From NCBI GenBank assembly GCA_040882845.1, contig JBBEAM010000013.1:124001-188000 (forward strand): a stretch of 64,000 bases of DNA, given 5' to 3'. Source of the stretch: JBBEAM01 sp040882845 (GTDB lineage Bacteria > Pseudomonadota > Alphaproteobacteria > Kiloniellales > DSM-21159). Position numbers and translations under genes: made by a program. Below are positions 56,871 through 64,000 of the stretch, piece by piece. A model generated the notes under the pieces. The model was given only the letters and a program-made list of their open reading frames with translations. It was not told the origin of the DNA and made no database searches. Within the stretch, counting starts at the first letter, position 1. Each line of letters starts with the position of its first letter.

Positions 56871-57392
56871 TCAACGCGGCGCGATCACCATGATCATCTG
56901 GCGCCCCTCTACCTTGGGATGGGCCTCGACCTTGGCGATTTCCTCCAGTTCGTCGCGCACGCGATTGAGCACCGCAAGACCGAGATCCTGATGTACCATC
57001 TCGCGGCCGCGGAAGCGCATGGTGACCTTCACCTTGTCGCCTTCGTCGATGAACCGCTGGATGGAGCGCATCTTCACTTGGTAGTCGTGATCGTCGATGT
57101 TCGGGCGCATCTTGATTTCCTTCACATCGATGGTCTTCTGCTTCTTGCGGGCTTCGTTCGCCTTTTTCTGCGCTTCGTATTTGAACTTGCCGTAGTCCAG
57201 GATCTTGGCGACCGGCGGCGCGGCATGCGGCGAGATCTCGACCAGGTCGAGCCCCGCGTCCTCCGCCATCCGCATGGCTTCCCGAACGGAGACTACGCCG
57301 ACATTCTCGCCGGCCTCGTCGATCAGTCGCACCTCCGGCACGTTGATCGCGTCGTTCACTCGCGGCCCCTCCTTGGAGGGGGGCGTCGTCAT
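56871..57392 (-). CDS. infC: translation initiation factor IF-3
   Basis: Ensures start-codon fidelity and keeps 30S subunits free. The 173-aa protein has the N-domain (VRLIDEAGENVGVVSVREAMRMAEDAGLDLVEISP), the linker with AKILDYGKFKYEAQKK, and the C-domain (VKEIKMRPNIDDHDYQVK; VTMRFRGREM). The start is a normal ATG rather than the rare ATT of enterobacteria. It lies downstream of thrS on the same strand, the usual linkage. Confidence 0.97.
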   Translation of the reverse strand: MTTPPSKEGPRVNDAINVPEVRLIDEAGENVGVVSVREAMRMAEDAGLDLVEISPHAAPPVAKILDYGKFKYEAQKKANEARKKQKTIDVKEIKMRPNIDDHDYQVKMRSIQRFIDEGDKVKVTMRFRGREMVHQDLGLAVLNRVRDELEEIAKVEAHPKVEGRQMIMVIAPR

Positions 57393-57512
57393 CGGTGGTC
57401 TTGCTATGAACCGACCTCCTTCTTTCTGGGTCTTCCCCTATGGAACCGCCGGCCCTCGCGGCGCGGCGGCCCTCCACCGGTTCCTCCGGCGAAGTAACAA
57501 CGATTAAGCCCG

Positions 57513-59456
57513 TTAGCCCACGGTGGGCATGCGGGCCTCCTCCTGCAGTCTATTTACTGCGTCATCGAGCGCAAGGACCTCTTGCTGCTCGCCGCCGAGG
57601 CGGCGCAGCGCAAGGGTTCTCTCCTCCGCCTCACGGCGGCCGACCACGGCGATCAGCGGCACCTTGGCGTGGGAGTGCTCGCGCACCTTGTAGTTGATCT
57701 TCTCGTTGCGCAGATCGGTCTCGACCCTGAGCCCGGCCTGGCGCAGCGCTGCCGCCGCTTCGGCGGCGTAGGCGTCGCCGTCGGAGGTGATCGTCGCGAC
57801 CACCACCTGAAGCGGCGCCAGCCACAGCGGCAGGCGCCCGGCGTAGTTCTCGATCAGGATCGCCAGGAAGCGCTCGAAGGAGCCGAGGATCGCGCGGTGT
57901 AGCATCACCGGGCGGTGCTTCTCGCCGTCCTCGCCGACATAGCTGGCGCCGAGACGCTCGGGCATCACGAAATCGACCTGCAGGGTGCCGCACTGCCAGT
58001 CGCGGCCGATCGCGTCCTGCAGCACGAATTCGAGCTTCGGACCGTAGAAGGCGCCCTCGCCCGGGTTGAGGCTGTACTCCAGCCCGGCGGCCTCGGTCGC
58101 TACCTTCAGCGCGGACTCCGCCTTGTCCCAGGTTGCGTCGGCGCCGGCGCGCACCGGCGGCCGGTCGGCGAACTTGACCTTGACCTCGGGGAAGCCGAAA
58201 TCGGCATAGACCGATTTCAGCAGCTCGCAGAAGGTCTCGGTCTCGGCGACGATCTGATCCTCGGTGCAGAAGATGTGGGCGTCGTCCTGGGTGAAGGCGC
58301 GCACCCGCATCAGCCCGTGCAGCGCGCCCGAAGGCTCGTTGCGGTGGCAGGAGCCGAACTCGGCCATGCGCACCGGCAGATCGCGGTAGCTGGTGATGCC
58401 CTGTTTGAAGATCTGCACATGGCCGGGACAGTTCATCGGCTTGACCGCGAGCAGGCGGTCCTCGCTCTCGGCGATGAACATGTGCTCGCGGAACTTCTCC
58501 CAGTGCCCCGAGGCCTCCCAGAGGCTGCGGTCGACCAGCTGCGGAGTGTTGACTTCGACGTAGCCGGCGTCCTCCAGGCGCTTGCGCATATAGCTCTGCA
58601 CCGTGCGGTAGAGGGTCCAGCCCGGGGGATGCCAGAAGGTCGAGCCGACGGCTTCCTCCTGCAGGTGGAAGAGGTTCATCTCGCGGCCGATGCGGCGGTG
58701 GTCGCGCTTGGCGGCCTCCTCCAGCATGGTGAGGTGCGCCTTCAGTTCCTTCTCGCTGGCGAAGGCCGTGCCGTAGATGCGCTGCAGCTGCTCATTGTTG
58801 GAATCGCCGCGCCAATAGGCGCCGGACACGCGCAGCAGCTTGAAGGCATGGCCGAGCTTGCCGGTCGAGGGCAGGTGCGGGCCGACGCAGAGGTCCAGCC
58901 AGTCGCCCTGGCGGTAGATCGAGATGTCGGCGTCGGCAGGAAGGGTCTGGATGTGCTCGGCCTTGTACTTCTCGCCCAGCTCGGAGAAGAAGCGCACGGC
59001 ATCGCCGCGCTCCCAGACCTCGCGGCGGATCTCCTCGTTGCGGTCGACGATCTCATGCATCCGCGTCTCGATGGCCTCGAGATGCTCCAGGGTGAAGGGC
59101 TCTTCGCGGGCGAAATCGTAGTAGAAGCCGTCGGCCGTCGCCGGCCCGAAGGTCACCTGGGTGTCGGGATAGAGCTCCTGCACCGCTTCGGCGAGCACAT
59201 GGGCCGCGTCGTGGCGGATCAGCTCCAGCGCCTCCGGCGATTTCGCGGTGACGATCTCGATGCCGCCACTGCGCTCGATCGGGCGCAACAGGTCGCGCAG
59301 CTCGCCGTCGAGCTTGACCGCGAGGGCCGCCTTTGCGAGGCCGGGACCGATGGATTCCGCCACTTCCAGCCCGGTGGTCGGCGCGGCGAAGCTGAGCTGC
59401 GCGCCGTCGGGCAGGGATAGGGAGATCTGGTCCTGGGATTTCGCTTCGGCGTCCAT
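57513..59456 (-). CDS. thrS: threonyl-tRNA synthetase
   Basis: Class II synthetase of 647 aa. ATG 59456 follows AAGAGAAG and is preferred to a GTG 39 bp upstream. Domains: TGS (about 1-65), editing domain with HDAAHVLAEAV, catalytic core with MNCPGHVQIF and the zinc-binding Cys and His residues, and a C-terminal anticodon-binding domain (PLWLAPLQVVVATI). infC follows after 120 bp. Confidence 0.97.
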   Translation of the reverse strand: MDAEAKSQDQISLSLPDGAQLSFAAPTTGLEVAESIGPGLAKAALAVKLDGELRDLLRPIERSGGIEIVTAKSPEALELIRHDAAHVLAEAVQELYPDTQVTFGPATADGFYYDFAREEPFTLEHLEAIETRMHEIVDRNEEIRREVWERGDAVRFFSELGEKYKAEHIQTLPADADISIYRQGDWLDLCVGPHLPSTGKLGHAFKLLRVSGAYWRGDSNNEQLQRIYGTAFASEKELKAHLTMLEEAAKRDHRRIGREMNLFHLQEEAVGSTFWHPPGWTLYRTVQSYMRKRLEDAGYVEVNTPQLVDRSLWEASGHWEKFREHMFIAESEDRLLAVKPMNCPGHVQIFKQGITSYRDLPVRMAEFGSCHRNEPSGALHGLMRVRAFTQDDAHIFCTEDQIVAETETFCELLKSVYADFGFPEVKVKFADRPPVRAGADATWDKAESALKVATEAAGLEYSLNPGEGAFYGPKLEFVLQDAIGRDWQCGTLQVDFVMPERLGASYVGEDGEKHRPVMLHRAILGSFERFLAILIENYAGRLPLWLAPLQVVVATITSDGDAYAAEAAAALRQAGLRVETDLRNEKINYKVREHSHAKVPLIAVVGRREAEERTLALRRLGGEQQEVLALDDAVNRLQEEARMPTVG

Positions 59457-59561
59457 CTTCTCTTGCGGTCGTGGTTGGTTGAACGAGCGCGGCACTGTAG
59501 GAGGATTCGGCCCCCTGTCAAGGCGAGGCCAAGGCGCCCTGCGGCTTTCGGGCGGGCGCGG

Positions 59562-60809
59562 TCAGGCGCCGTGGATGCCGCTCGGGATCTGCCGCGCGGT
59601 GCGGTAGGCGTCGCTGCGCAGCAGTTCGCGGTAAAGGCCGACGATCGCGCCGGTGGTCTTCTCGAGGGAGAAGTGGCTGCGCACATGGCCGATCGCGGCG
59701 TAGGACATCACCGCTCGGGCCTCGCCGGTCAGTTCCAGCGCGCGGCGGATGCCTTCGGCCAGGGCCTCGGAGGTGCGTGGCTGGACCAGGAAGCCGGTGT
59801 GGCCGTCGAGGATCTGCTCCGGCGCGCTGCCGTCGCGCAGCGCCACCACCGGGCGCCCCAGGGCCTGGGCCTGGCTGATCGTCAGGTCGAAGCCCTCGGG
59901 CTCGACCGGCGCGGAGACCACCACGTCGGCCAGCATGAAGGCCGCCGGCATGTCGTTGCAGGTATCGGCGATCAGCACCCGCCCGGCCAGGCCGTGGCGC
60001 TGCACCTGGGCCTCGAGATCGTGCTTGTAGGGCGGCGGCTCGCCTTCGCTGCCGAGCAGCAGGCAGCAGAAGTCGTGTTCGGCGCCGAGCTGCGCGGCGG
60101 CCTCGATCAAGCGCATCTGGCCGTTGCCGCGGCGGAAGGCGGCCGGCAGCATGACCACCGGCACGCCGTCGGGCAGGCGCCACTCCCCGGCCAGCTTGAT
60201 CACCCGCTCCGCGGAGACATGCTCGGGATCGTAGTTGGTGAAATCGACGCCCAGGGGAATGCTGCGCAGCCGCGCGGTATCGATCTGGAAATTGGTGCGG
60301 ATGTGTGCGGCGATGAAGTCGGAGACGGCGATCACCCGCTCGGCCTTGGTCATCACGGCGTTGAACTTGCGCTTCAGGCCACGTTCGCCGACGTAGGGGG
60401 CATGGATGGTGCTGACGAAGTGGCGGCCGCTGCGCTCGGCGGCGATCTGCGCGCACCAGCCCGGCGCCGGCGCGTGGGCGTGCAGGATATCGACATCGTA
60501 CTGCTCGACGATTTCGCAGAGACGGGTGGCGTTGCGGCGAATCGTCAGCAGGTTGCGGCTGGCCAGCGGCAGGGTCAGGTGCGCCGCGCCGGCCCGGCCC
60601 AGGGCATATTCCAGGCCGCCGCCGCCGGAAGCGACCAGAGGCGTGCCGCCGCCGGCGCTGACCGCCGCGGCGATCTCCACGGCATGGCGCGGCAGCGCGC
60701 CGGGCGCGAAGTCCGGCAGCAGCTGCAGAACCACGGGCCGGCCCTCGGCCTCCGGACGGGCTATTTTCTGCCCGGCGTCATGAATGCTAGCCTCGCGGCC
60801 ATCGCTCAT
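59562..60809 (-). CDS. family 4 glycosyltransferase
   Basis: GT-B fold glycosyltransferase of 415 aa. The N-terminal domain has LQLLPDFAPGALPRHAVEIAAAV and ILHAHAPAPGW; the C-terminal donor domain has VMLPAAFRRGNGQMRLIEAAA and the EPEGFDLTISQAQALGRPV region, which contains the EX7E-type signature. It probably adds sugar to lipopolysaccharide or an exopolysaccharide; donor and acceptor are unknown. Faces the hydrolase gene divergently across 21 bp. Confidence 0.9.
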   Translation of the reverse strand: MSDGREASIHDAGQKIARPEAEGRPVVLQLLPDFAPGALPRHAVEIAAAVSAGGGTPLVASGGGGLEYALGRAGAAHLTLPLASRNLLTIRRNATRLCEIVEQYDVDILHAHAPAPGWCAQIAAERSGRHFVSTIHAPYVGERGLKRKFNAVMTKAERVIAVSDFIAAHIRTNFQIDTARLRSIPLGVDFTNYDPEHVSAERVIKLAGEWRLPDGVPVVMLPAAFRRGNGQMRLIEAAAQLGAEHDFCCLLLGSEGEPPPYKHDLEAQVQRHGLAGRVLIADTCNDMPAAFMLADVVVSAPVEPEGFDLTISQAQALGRPVVALRDGSAPEQILDGHTGFLVQPRTSEALAEGIRRALELTGEARAVMSYAAIGHVRSHFSLEKTTGAIVGLYRELLRSDAYRTARQIPSGIHGA

Positions 60810-60830
60810 TGTCTTACCTGGAACCCCTCA

Positions 60831-61604
60831 ATGACGGAATCCGAACCGCCGTTTGATCCGCCTCAGCGGCTGGCACGGCCCGGTGGTGCATATATCGCCT
60901 ACCATAGACTCGCCGGCAAGGCCCCCGGGATTGTCTTTTTAGGGGGATTTATGTCCGATATGGCGGGAACCAAGGCCTTGGCCCTGGAAGATTTCGCCAG
61001 GGCGCGCGGCCAGGCCTTTCTTCGCCTGGATTATCAGGGACATGGCGAGTCTTCCGGAAAGTTCGAGGACGGCCGCATCGGTCTCTGGGCGGACGATGCC
61101 GCGGCGGCGGTGGCGGAGCTGACCGAGGGGCCGCAGGTCCTGGTCGGCTCCTCGATGGGCGGCTGGATCATGCTGCTGGCCGCCCTGGCGCAGCCGGAGC
61201 GGATCGCCGGGCTGGTCGGCATCGCCGCCGCGCCGGACTTCACCGAGGACCTGATCTGGGCGGCGGCCAGCGCGGCGCAGCGCAAGGCGATCCTGGAAGA
61301 TGGCGTCTACCGCGAACCCTCGCCCTATGGCGAGACGCCCTACGCCATCACCCGGACCCTGATCGAGGACGGGCGGGAGCATCTTCTGCTGCGCCGGCCG
61401 ATCCCCTTGACCTGCCCGGTGCGGCTGATCCACGGGCTGGAGGATGACGACGTCCCCTGGGATCTCTCGCTGAAGCTCGGCGCCGCGCTCGACAGCGAGG
61501 ATGTCGAGACGATCCTGGTCAAGGGCGGCGACCACCGCCTTTCCGGGCCGCGCGACCTCGCCCGCCTGAAACGGGTGGTCGGCGGTCTGCTGGACTCTCT
61601 CTAG
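60831..61604 (+). CDS. alpha/beta hydrolase
   Basis: 257-aa soluble hydrolase. The nucleophile elbow is VGSSMGGWIML, the oxyanion segment PGIVFLGGFMSDMAG and the catalytic His lies in KGGDHRLSGPRDL; Asp in HGLEDDDVPWDL. YQGHGESSGKF also matches the family. It resembles the depalmitoylase-like (ABHD10/YqiA-type) branch, but the substrate cannot be named. Its stop overlaps the converging SDR gene by four bases. Confidence 0.88.
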   Translation: MTESEPPFDPPQRLARPGGAYIAYHRLAGKAPGIVFLGGFMSDMAGTKALALEDFARARGQAFLRLDYQGHGESSGKFEDGRIGLWADDAAAAVAELTEGPQVLVGSSMGGWIMLLAALAQPERIAGLVGIAAAPDFTEDLIWAAASAAQRKAILEDGVYREPSPYGETPYAITRTLIEDGREHLLLRRPIPLTCPVRLIHGLEDDDVPWDLSLKLGAALDSEDVETILVKGGDHRLSGPRDLARLKRVVGGLLDSL

Positions 61605-62497
61605 CTCTGTTCGATCTGGGCGGCCAGGCCTTCGCGATAGCTGGGATAGGCGAGCGCGACGCCGAGCTCCTTGCGCAGTCGCAGATTCCGCACCCGGCGG
61701 CACTCGGCATAGAAGCCGCGCGCCATCTCCGACAGCTCGGCCTCTTCGAAGGGGATTTCCGGCGGCGGCGCGATGCCGAGCAGCCCGGCGGCGTAGGCCA
61801 CCACCTCGGCGGCGTCGGCCGGCTCGTCGTCGGCCAGATTGTAGATCCGCCCCGGCACCGGCCGGGCCATGGAGGCGCGCAGGGCGCTGGCGATGTCGGC
61901 GACGTGAATCCTGCTGAACACCTGGCCGGGCTTGACGATGCGCCGCGCCCGGCCGGTCTTGAGGGCGTCGATCTGGCTGCGACCGGGGCCGTAGATTCCG
62001 GCGAGACGGAAGATCTGCACCGGCAGGCCATGGTCGCTGCACAGCCCCAGCCATTCGGCTTCCGCGGCGGCCCGGCGCTGGCTGTGCGGGTTGCCGGGCC
62101 TGGCCGGCGTGTCCTCGTCCACCCAGCCGCCGCCGCGGTCGCCATAAACTCCGGTGGTCGAGAGATAGCCGGCCCAGGCCAGATTGCGGGCCTCCTTAAG
62201 GCAGGGAGCAAGGTCGCGCAGCACCGGGTCGCCGCTCTTGTCGGGCGGAACCGAGGAGAGCAGATGGCTCGCTCCCCTCAGCGCCGCCTCGACTTCGGCC
62301 TGCGCGAAGCTGTCGCGTAACAGCAGCGGCCGCGCGCCCAGGGCCGCGATGGCTGCGGCGCGCTGGGCGCTGCGGGTCGTCCCGAAGACCTGCCAGCCCT
62401 CGGCCAGCAGGCGCCGCGTCAGCGCCTCGGCGCTGTAGCCGAACCCCAGGCAGAGCAGGCTTGGAGCGGCATTTTCGTCGCTTGGTTCATCTGTCAT
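61601..62497 (-). CDS. NAD-dependent epimerase/dehydratase-like SDR protein (YeeZ type)
   Basis: 298-aa extended-SDR-like protein; start ATG 62497 (a longer frame upstream is not coding). The nucleotide site is LLCLGFGYSAEALTRRLL, a variant Rossmann motif, with STTGVYGDRGGGWVDEDT and YNLADDEPADAAEV. The usual Tyr-x3-Lys is degenerate (the SQRRAAAEAEW segment), so oxidoreductase activity is uncertain. Confidence 0.85.
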   Translation of the reverse strand: MTDEPSDENAAPSLLCLGFGYSAEALTRRLLAEGWQVFGTTRSAQRAAAIAALGARPLLLRDSFAQAEVEAALRGASHLLSSVPPDKSGDPVLRDLAPCLKEARNLAWAGYLSTTGVYGDRGGGWVDEDTPARPGNPHSQRRAAAEAEWLGLCSDHGLPVQIFRLAGIYGPGRSQIDALKTGRARRIVKPGQVFSRIHVADIASALRASMARPVPGRIYNLADDEPADAAEVVAYAAGLLGIAPPPEIPFEEAELSEMARGFYAECRRVRNLRLRKELGVALAYPSYREGLAAQIEQS

Positions 62498-62575
62498 GGG
62501 ATTTACATGGCTCAGCCGGAGCGCCGCGCCAAGTGGCACTTGAATTGGCGCTGCAATCCGCGCAGTTTTGGCATC

Positions 62576-63355
62576 ATGCGTCACCTTCTCCTCTCGCTTG
62601 CCGCCGCCGCGATCCTGGGTTGCGGATCGGTCTTCGCCCTGCCGCTTGCCGCGCAGCAGCCGCAGCGGCCGCTCGACCACGAGGCGGAGTATAGCGCCTG
62701 CATGCAGCTGGCCCGCCAGGAGCCCCAGGCCGCCGAGGAGTCGGCGCGGGCCTGGCTCGAACTTGGCGGCGGCGACCCGGCCCAGCACTGCGTCGCGGTC
62801 GCCCTGATCGGGCAGCAGCGCTACGCAGAGGCGGCCGAAAGCCTGGAGAATCTGGCGGCGAACATGCAGCAGCCGATCCCCAGGCTGCAGAGCGAGATGA
62901 TGGCCCAGGCCGGCCAGGCCTGGATGCTGGCGGACAACAGCGGACTGGCCCTGCAGGCCCAAACCAAGGGGTTGAGCTATGCCCCGGAAAACCTCGAGCT
63001 GCTGATCGACCGCTCGATCACCCACGCGACCCGCGAAGACTTCTGGGAAGCGGTGGACGATCTCGACAAGGCCTATGCGATGGACCGCGGGCGCACCGAT
63101 ATCCTGGTGCTGCGGGCCAGCGCCTATCGGCGATTGGAGGCGATCGAGCTCGCCCTCGACGATCTCAATCGCGCCCTGGCGCTCGATCCGGGCTATCCCG
63201 AGGGGCTGCTGGAGCGCGGCATCGTCCACCGGATGCTGGGCAACGACGAGGCGGCGCGGCAGGACTGGAACAAGATCGTCAACACCGTGCCCGGCACCCC
63301 GGCGGCCGAGATCGCGCGGCGCAACCTCGACATCCTGCAGAACGGCGGCGGCTGA
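62576..63355 (+). CDS. secreted tetratricopeptide-repeat protein
   Basis: 259-aa exported protein. ATG 62576 opens a signal peptide (RHLLLSLAAAAILGCGSVFALPLAAQ); an upstream in-frame start would bury it. After a Glu/Ala-rich segment come about four TPR-like helical pairs, including LAVQ-type repeats in LQAQTKGLSYAPENLELLIDR, LDDLNRALALDPGYPEGLLERG. Protein-protein interaction scaffold; partner unknown. Confidence 0.85.
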   Translation: MRHLLLSLAAAAILGCGSVFALPLAAQQPQRPLDHEAEYSACMQLARQEPQAAEESARAWLELGGGDPAQHCVAVALIGQQRYAEAAESLENLAANMQQPIPRLQSEMMAQAGQAWMLADNSGLALQAQTKGLSYAPENLELLIDRSITHATREDFWEAVDDLDKAYAMDRGRTDILVLRASAYRRLEAIELALDDLNRALALDPGYPEGLLERGIVHRMLGNDEAARQDWNKIVNTVPGTPAAEIARRNLDILQNGGG

Positions 63356-63358
63356 GCC

Positions 63359-64000
63359 TTAAAAGTCCGGATCGCCGTAGTGCTTGGGCGGCGGAAAGCC
63401 CGGCACGTAGTCGGCCAGGATCTGGCGCATCGACGGCCGCGACTTGACCCGTGCGTACCACTCCTTGGCTTCGGGGTGGTCCTCCCAGGGCACGTCGCCG
63501 AGGTAGTCCACCGTGGAGATATGCGCTGCCGCGGCGGCGTCGGCCAGGCTGAAGCGCTCTCCGGCCAGCCAGTTGCGCCGGTCCGACAGCCAGACGATGT
63601 ACTCCAGGTGATAGTGGATGTTCTGCAGCGCGGCGCGGATCGCCGTGGCCTCGGGGTGGCCCAGGCCGAGAAAGCGCTTCATCACCTTCTCCTCGATCAG
63701 CAGGCTGGAAACCTCCTGCCCGAACTTGCCGTCGAACCAGGCGCAGAGCCGGCGCACCTCGGCGCGGTCGAGCGGCTCGGAGCCGATCAGCGGCGGCTCG
63801 GGATAGACCTCCTCCAGGTACTCGGCGATCACCATGGCGCCGGTGATCACCGTGCCCTCGGCCTCGATCAGCACCGGGACCTCGCCAGCCGGGTTGAGGC
63901 GCAGGAAATCCTCCCGCCGCTCCCAGGTCTTTTCGCTCTTGAGCTCGCAGTCGAGCCCCTTCTCCTTCAGCAGGATGCGGATCTTGCGGGAGCCGGGATC
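63359..64000 (-). CDS. glutathione S-transferase family protein (5' end outside window)
   Basis: At least 213 residues are visible and the frame stays open to the window edge. The thioredoxin-fold N-domain includes DPGSRKIRILLKEKGLDCEL and NPAGEVPVLIEAEG (the GSH-binding cis-Pro region), then the helical C-domain with LAGERFSLADAAAAAHI. The missing start is probably only a few residues away. The role (detoxification or stress) is inferred from family. Confidence 0.9.
   Translation of the reverse strand, partial: DPGSRKIRILLKEKGLDCELKSEKTWERREDFLRLNPAGEVPVLIEAEGTVITGAMVIAEYLEEVYPEPPLIGSEPLDRAEVRRLCAWFDGKFGQEVSSLLIEEKVMKRFLGLGHPEATAIRAALQNIHYHLEYIVWLSDRRNWLAGERFSLADAAAAAHISTVDYLGDVPWEDHPEAKEWYARVKSRPSMRQILADYVPGFPPPKHYGDPDF

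Noticed and set aside
59463..60830. Open frame continuous with the alpha/beta hydrolase gene extending 450 codons upstream
   Set aside because: It is antisense to the GT4 gene and the thrS 5' region; the hydrolase itself starts at ATG 60831.
62498..63229. Upstream extension of the SDR gene antisense to the TPR gene
   Set aside because: The TPR protein on the plus strand has a signal peptide and clear repeats; the minus-strand extension has none.

Overview
The window is a GC-rich, gene-dense chromosomal segment of an alphaproteobacterium, most likely a Rhodospirillales-type lineage. The evidence is the combination of an Irr regulator, a cysteine-poor alphaproteobacterial Fur/Mur, a MucR/Ros regulator, an olsB-olsA ornithine-lipid pair, the irr/fabA-fabB-fabI arrangement and rpsT next to dnaA-dnaN-recF-gyrB. 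I name no genus. Most of the window is core genome. I saw no phage, insertion sequence, CRISPR array, tRNA or rRNA.

Layout. 0-8 kb: Nfu-type Fe-S carrier, a Bax-like glucosaminidase, a secreted polysaccharide deacetylase, a nitroreductase, tsaB-rimI, mucR, fur and olsB-olsA. 8-25 kb: the RNA-metabolism trunk miaB-phoH-ybeY-corC-lnt, metK-trmB, rimP-nusA-ylxR-infB-rbfA-truB-rpsO, then pnp. 25-32 kb: a glycerophosphodiesterase, fabA-fabB-fabI opposite irr, then a rubrerythrin / Fe-S oxidoreductase / DUF3501 cluster preceded by a near-perfect Irr box. 32-41.7 kb: a GT2/ArnA-like sugar pair, an SH3 protein, a D-2-hydroxyacid dehydrogenase with a tiny YHS-like protein, moeB, an Rrf2 regulator, dut-coaBC and ubiE-ubiB. 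41.7-43.8 kb: a zinc-finger-less mutM, a small secreted protein and an enoyl-CoA hydratase. 43.8-49.1 kb: an accessory block between the hydratase and rpsT, holding a cupin gene with a TetR regulator, a 102-bp duplicate of the hydratase 3' end, and a seven-gene TetR / reductase / VOC / SRPBCC / SnoaL operon. 49.2-56.8 kb: rpsT, dnaA, dnaN, recF, gyrB. 56.8-64 kb: infC, thrS, a GT4 glycosyltransferase, a hydrolase, an SDR protein, a secreted TPR protein and a partial GST.

Most noteworthy. (1) The Irr box lies immediately upstream of a good promoter for a rubrerythrin that has no cysteine and therefore no rubredoxin domain; the two next genes encode a GlpC-like double [4Fe-4S] protein and an uncharacterised DUF3501 protein. 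I infer an iron-responsive peroxide-reduction system in which the Fe-S protein replaces the missing electron-transfer domain. (2) MutM keeps its catalytic residues but has lost three of the four zinc-finger cysteines. (3) The accessory block carries a direct repeat of the host hydratase 3' end, which looks like a scar of how the block arose. (4) rimP-nusA has a consensus promoter and, 18 bp before the start codon, an intrinsic-terminator hairpin: a probable attenuator. (5) MucR lacks two of the four Ros zinc ligands.

Several genes start with TTG (miaB, phoH, metK, probably recF). Translational coupling by overlapping stop and start codons is frequent (tsaB/rimI, miaB/phoH, ybeY/corC/lnt, TetR/reductase, VOC/VOC). 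Long open frames antisense to the GC-rich genes were treated as composition artefacts.
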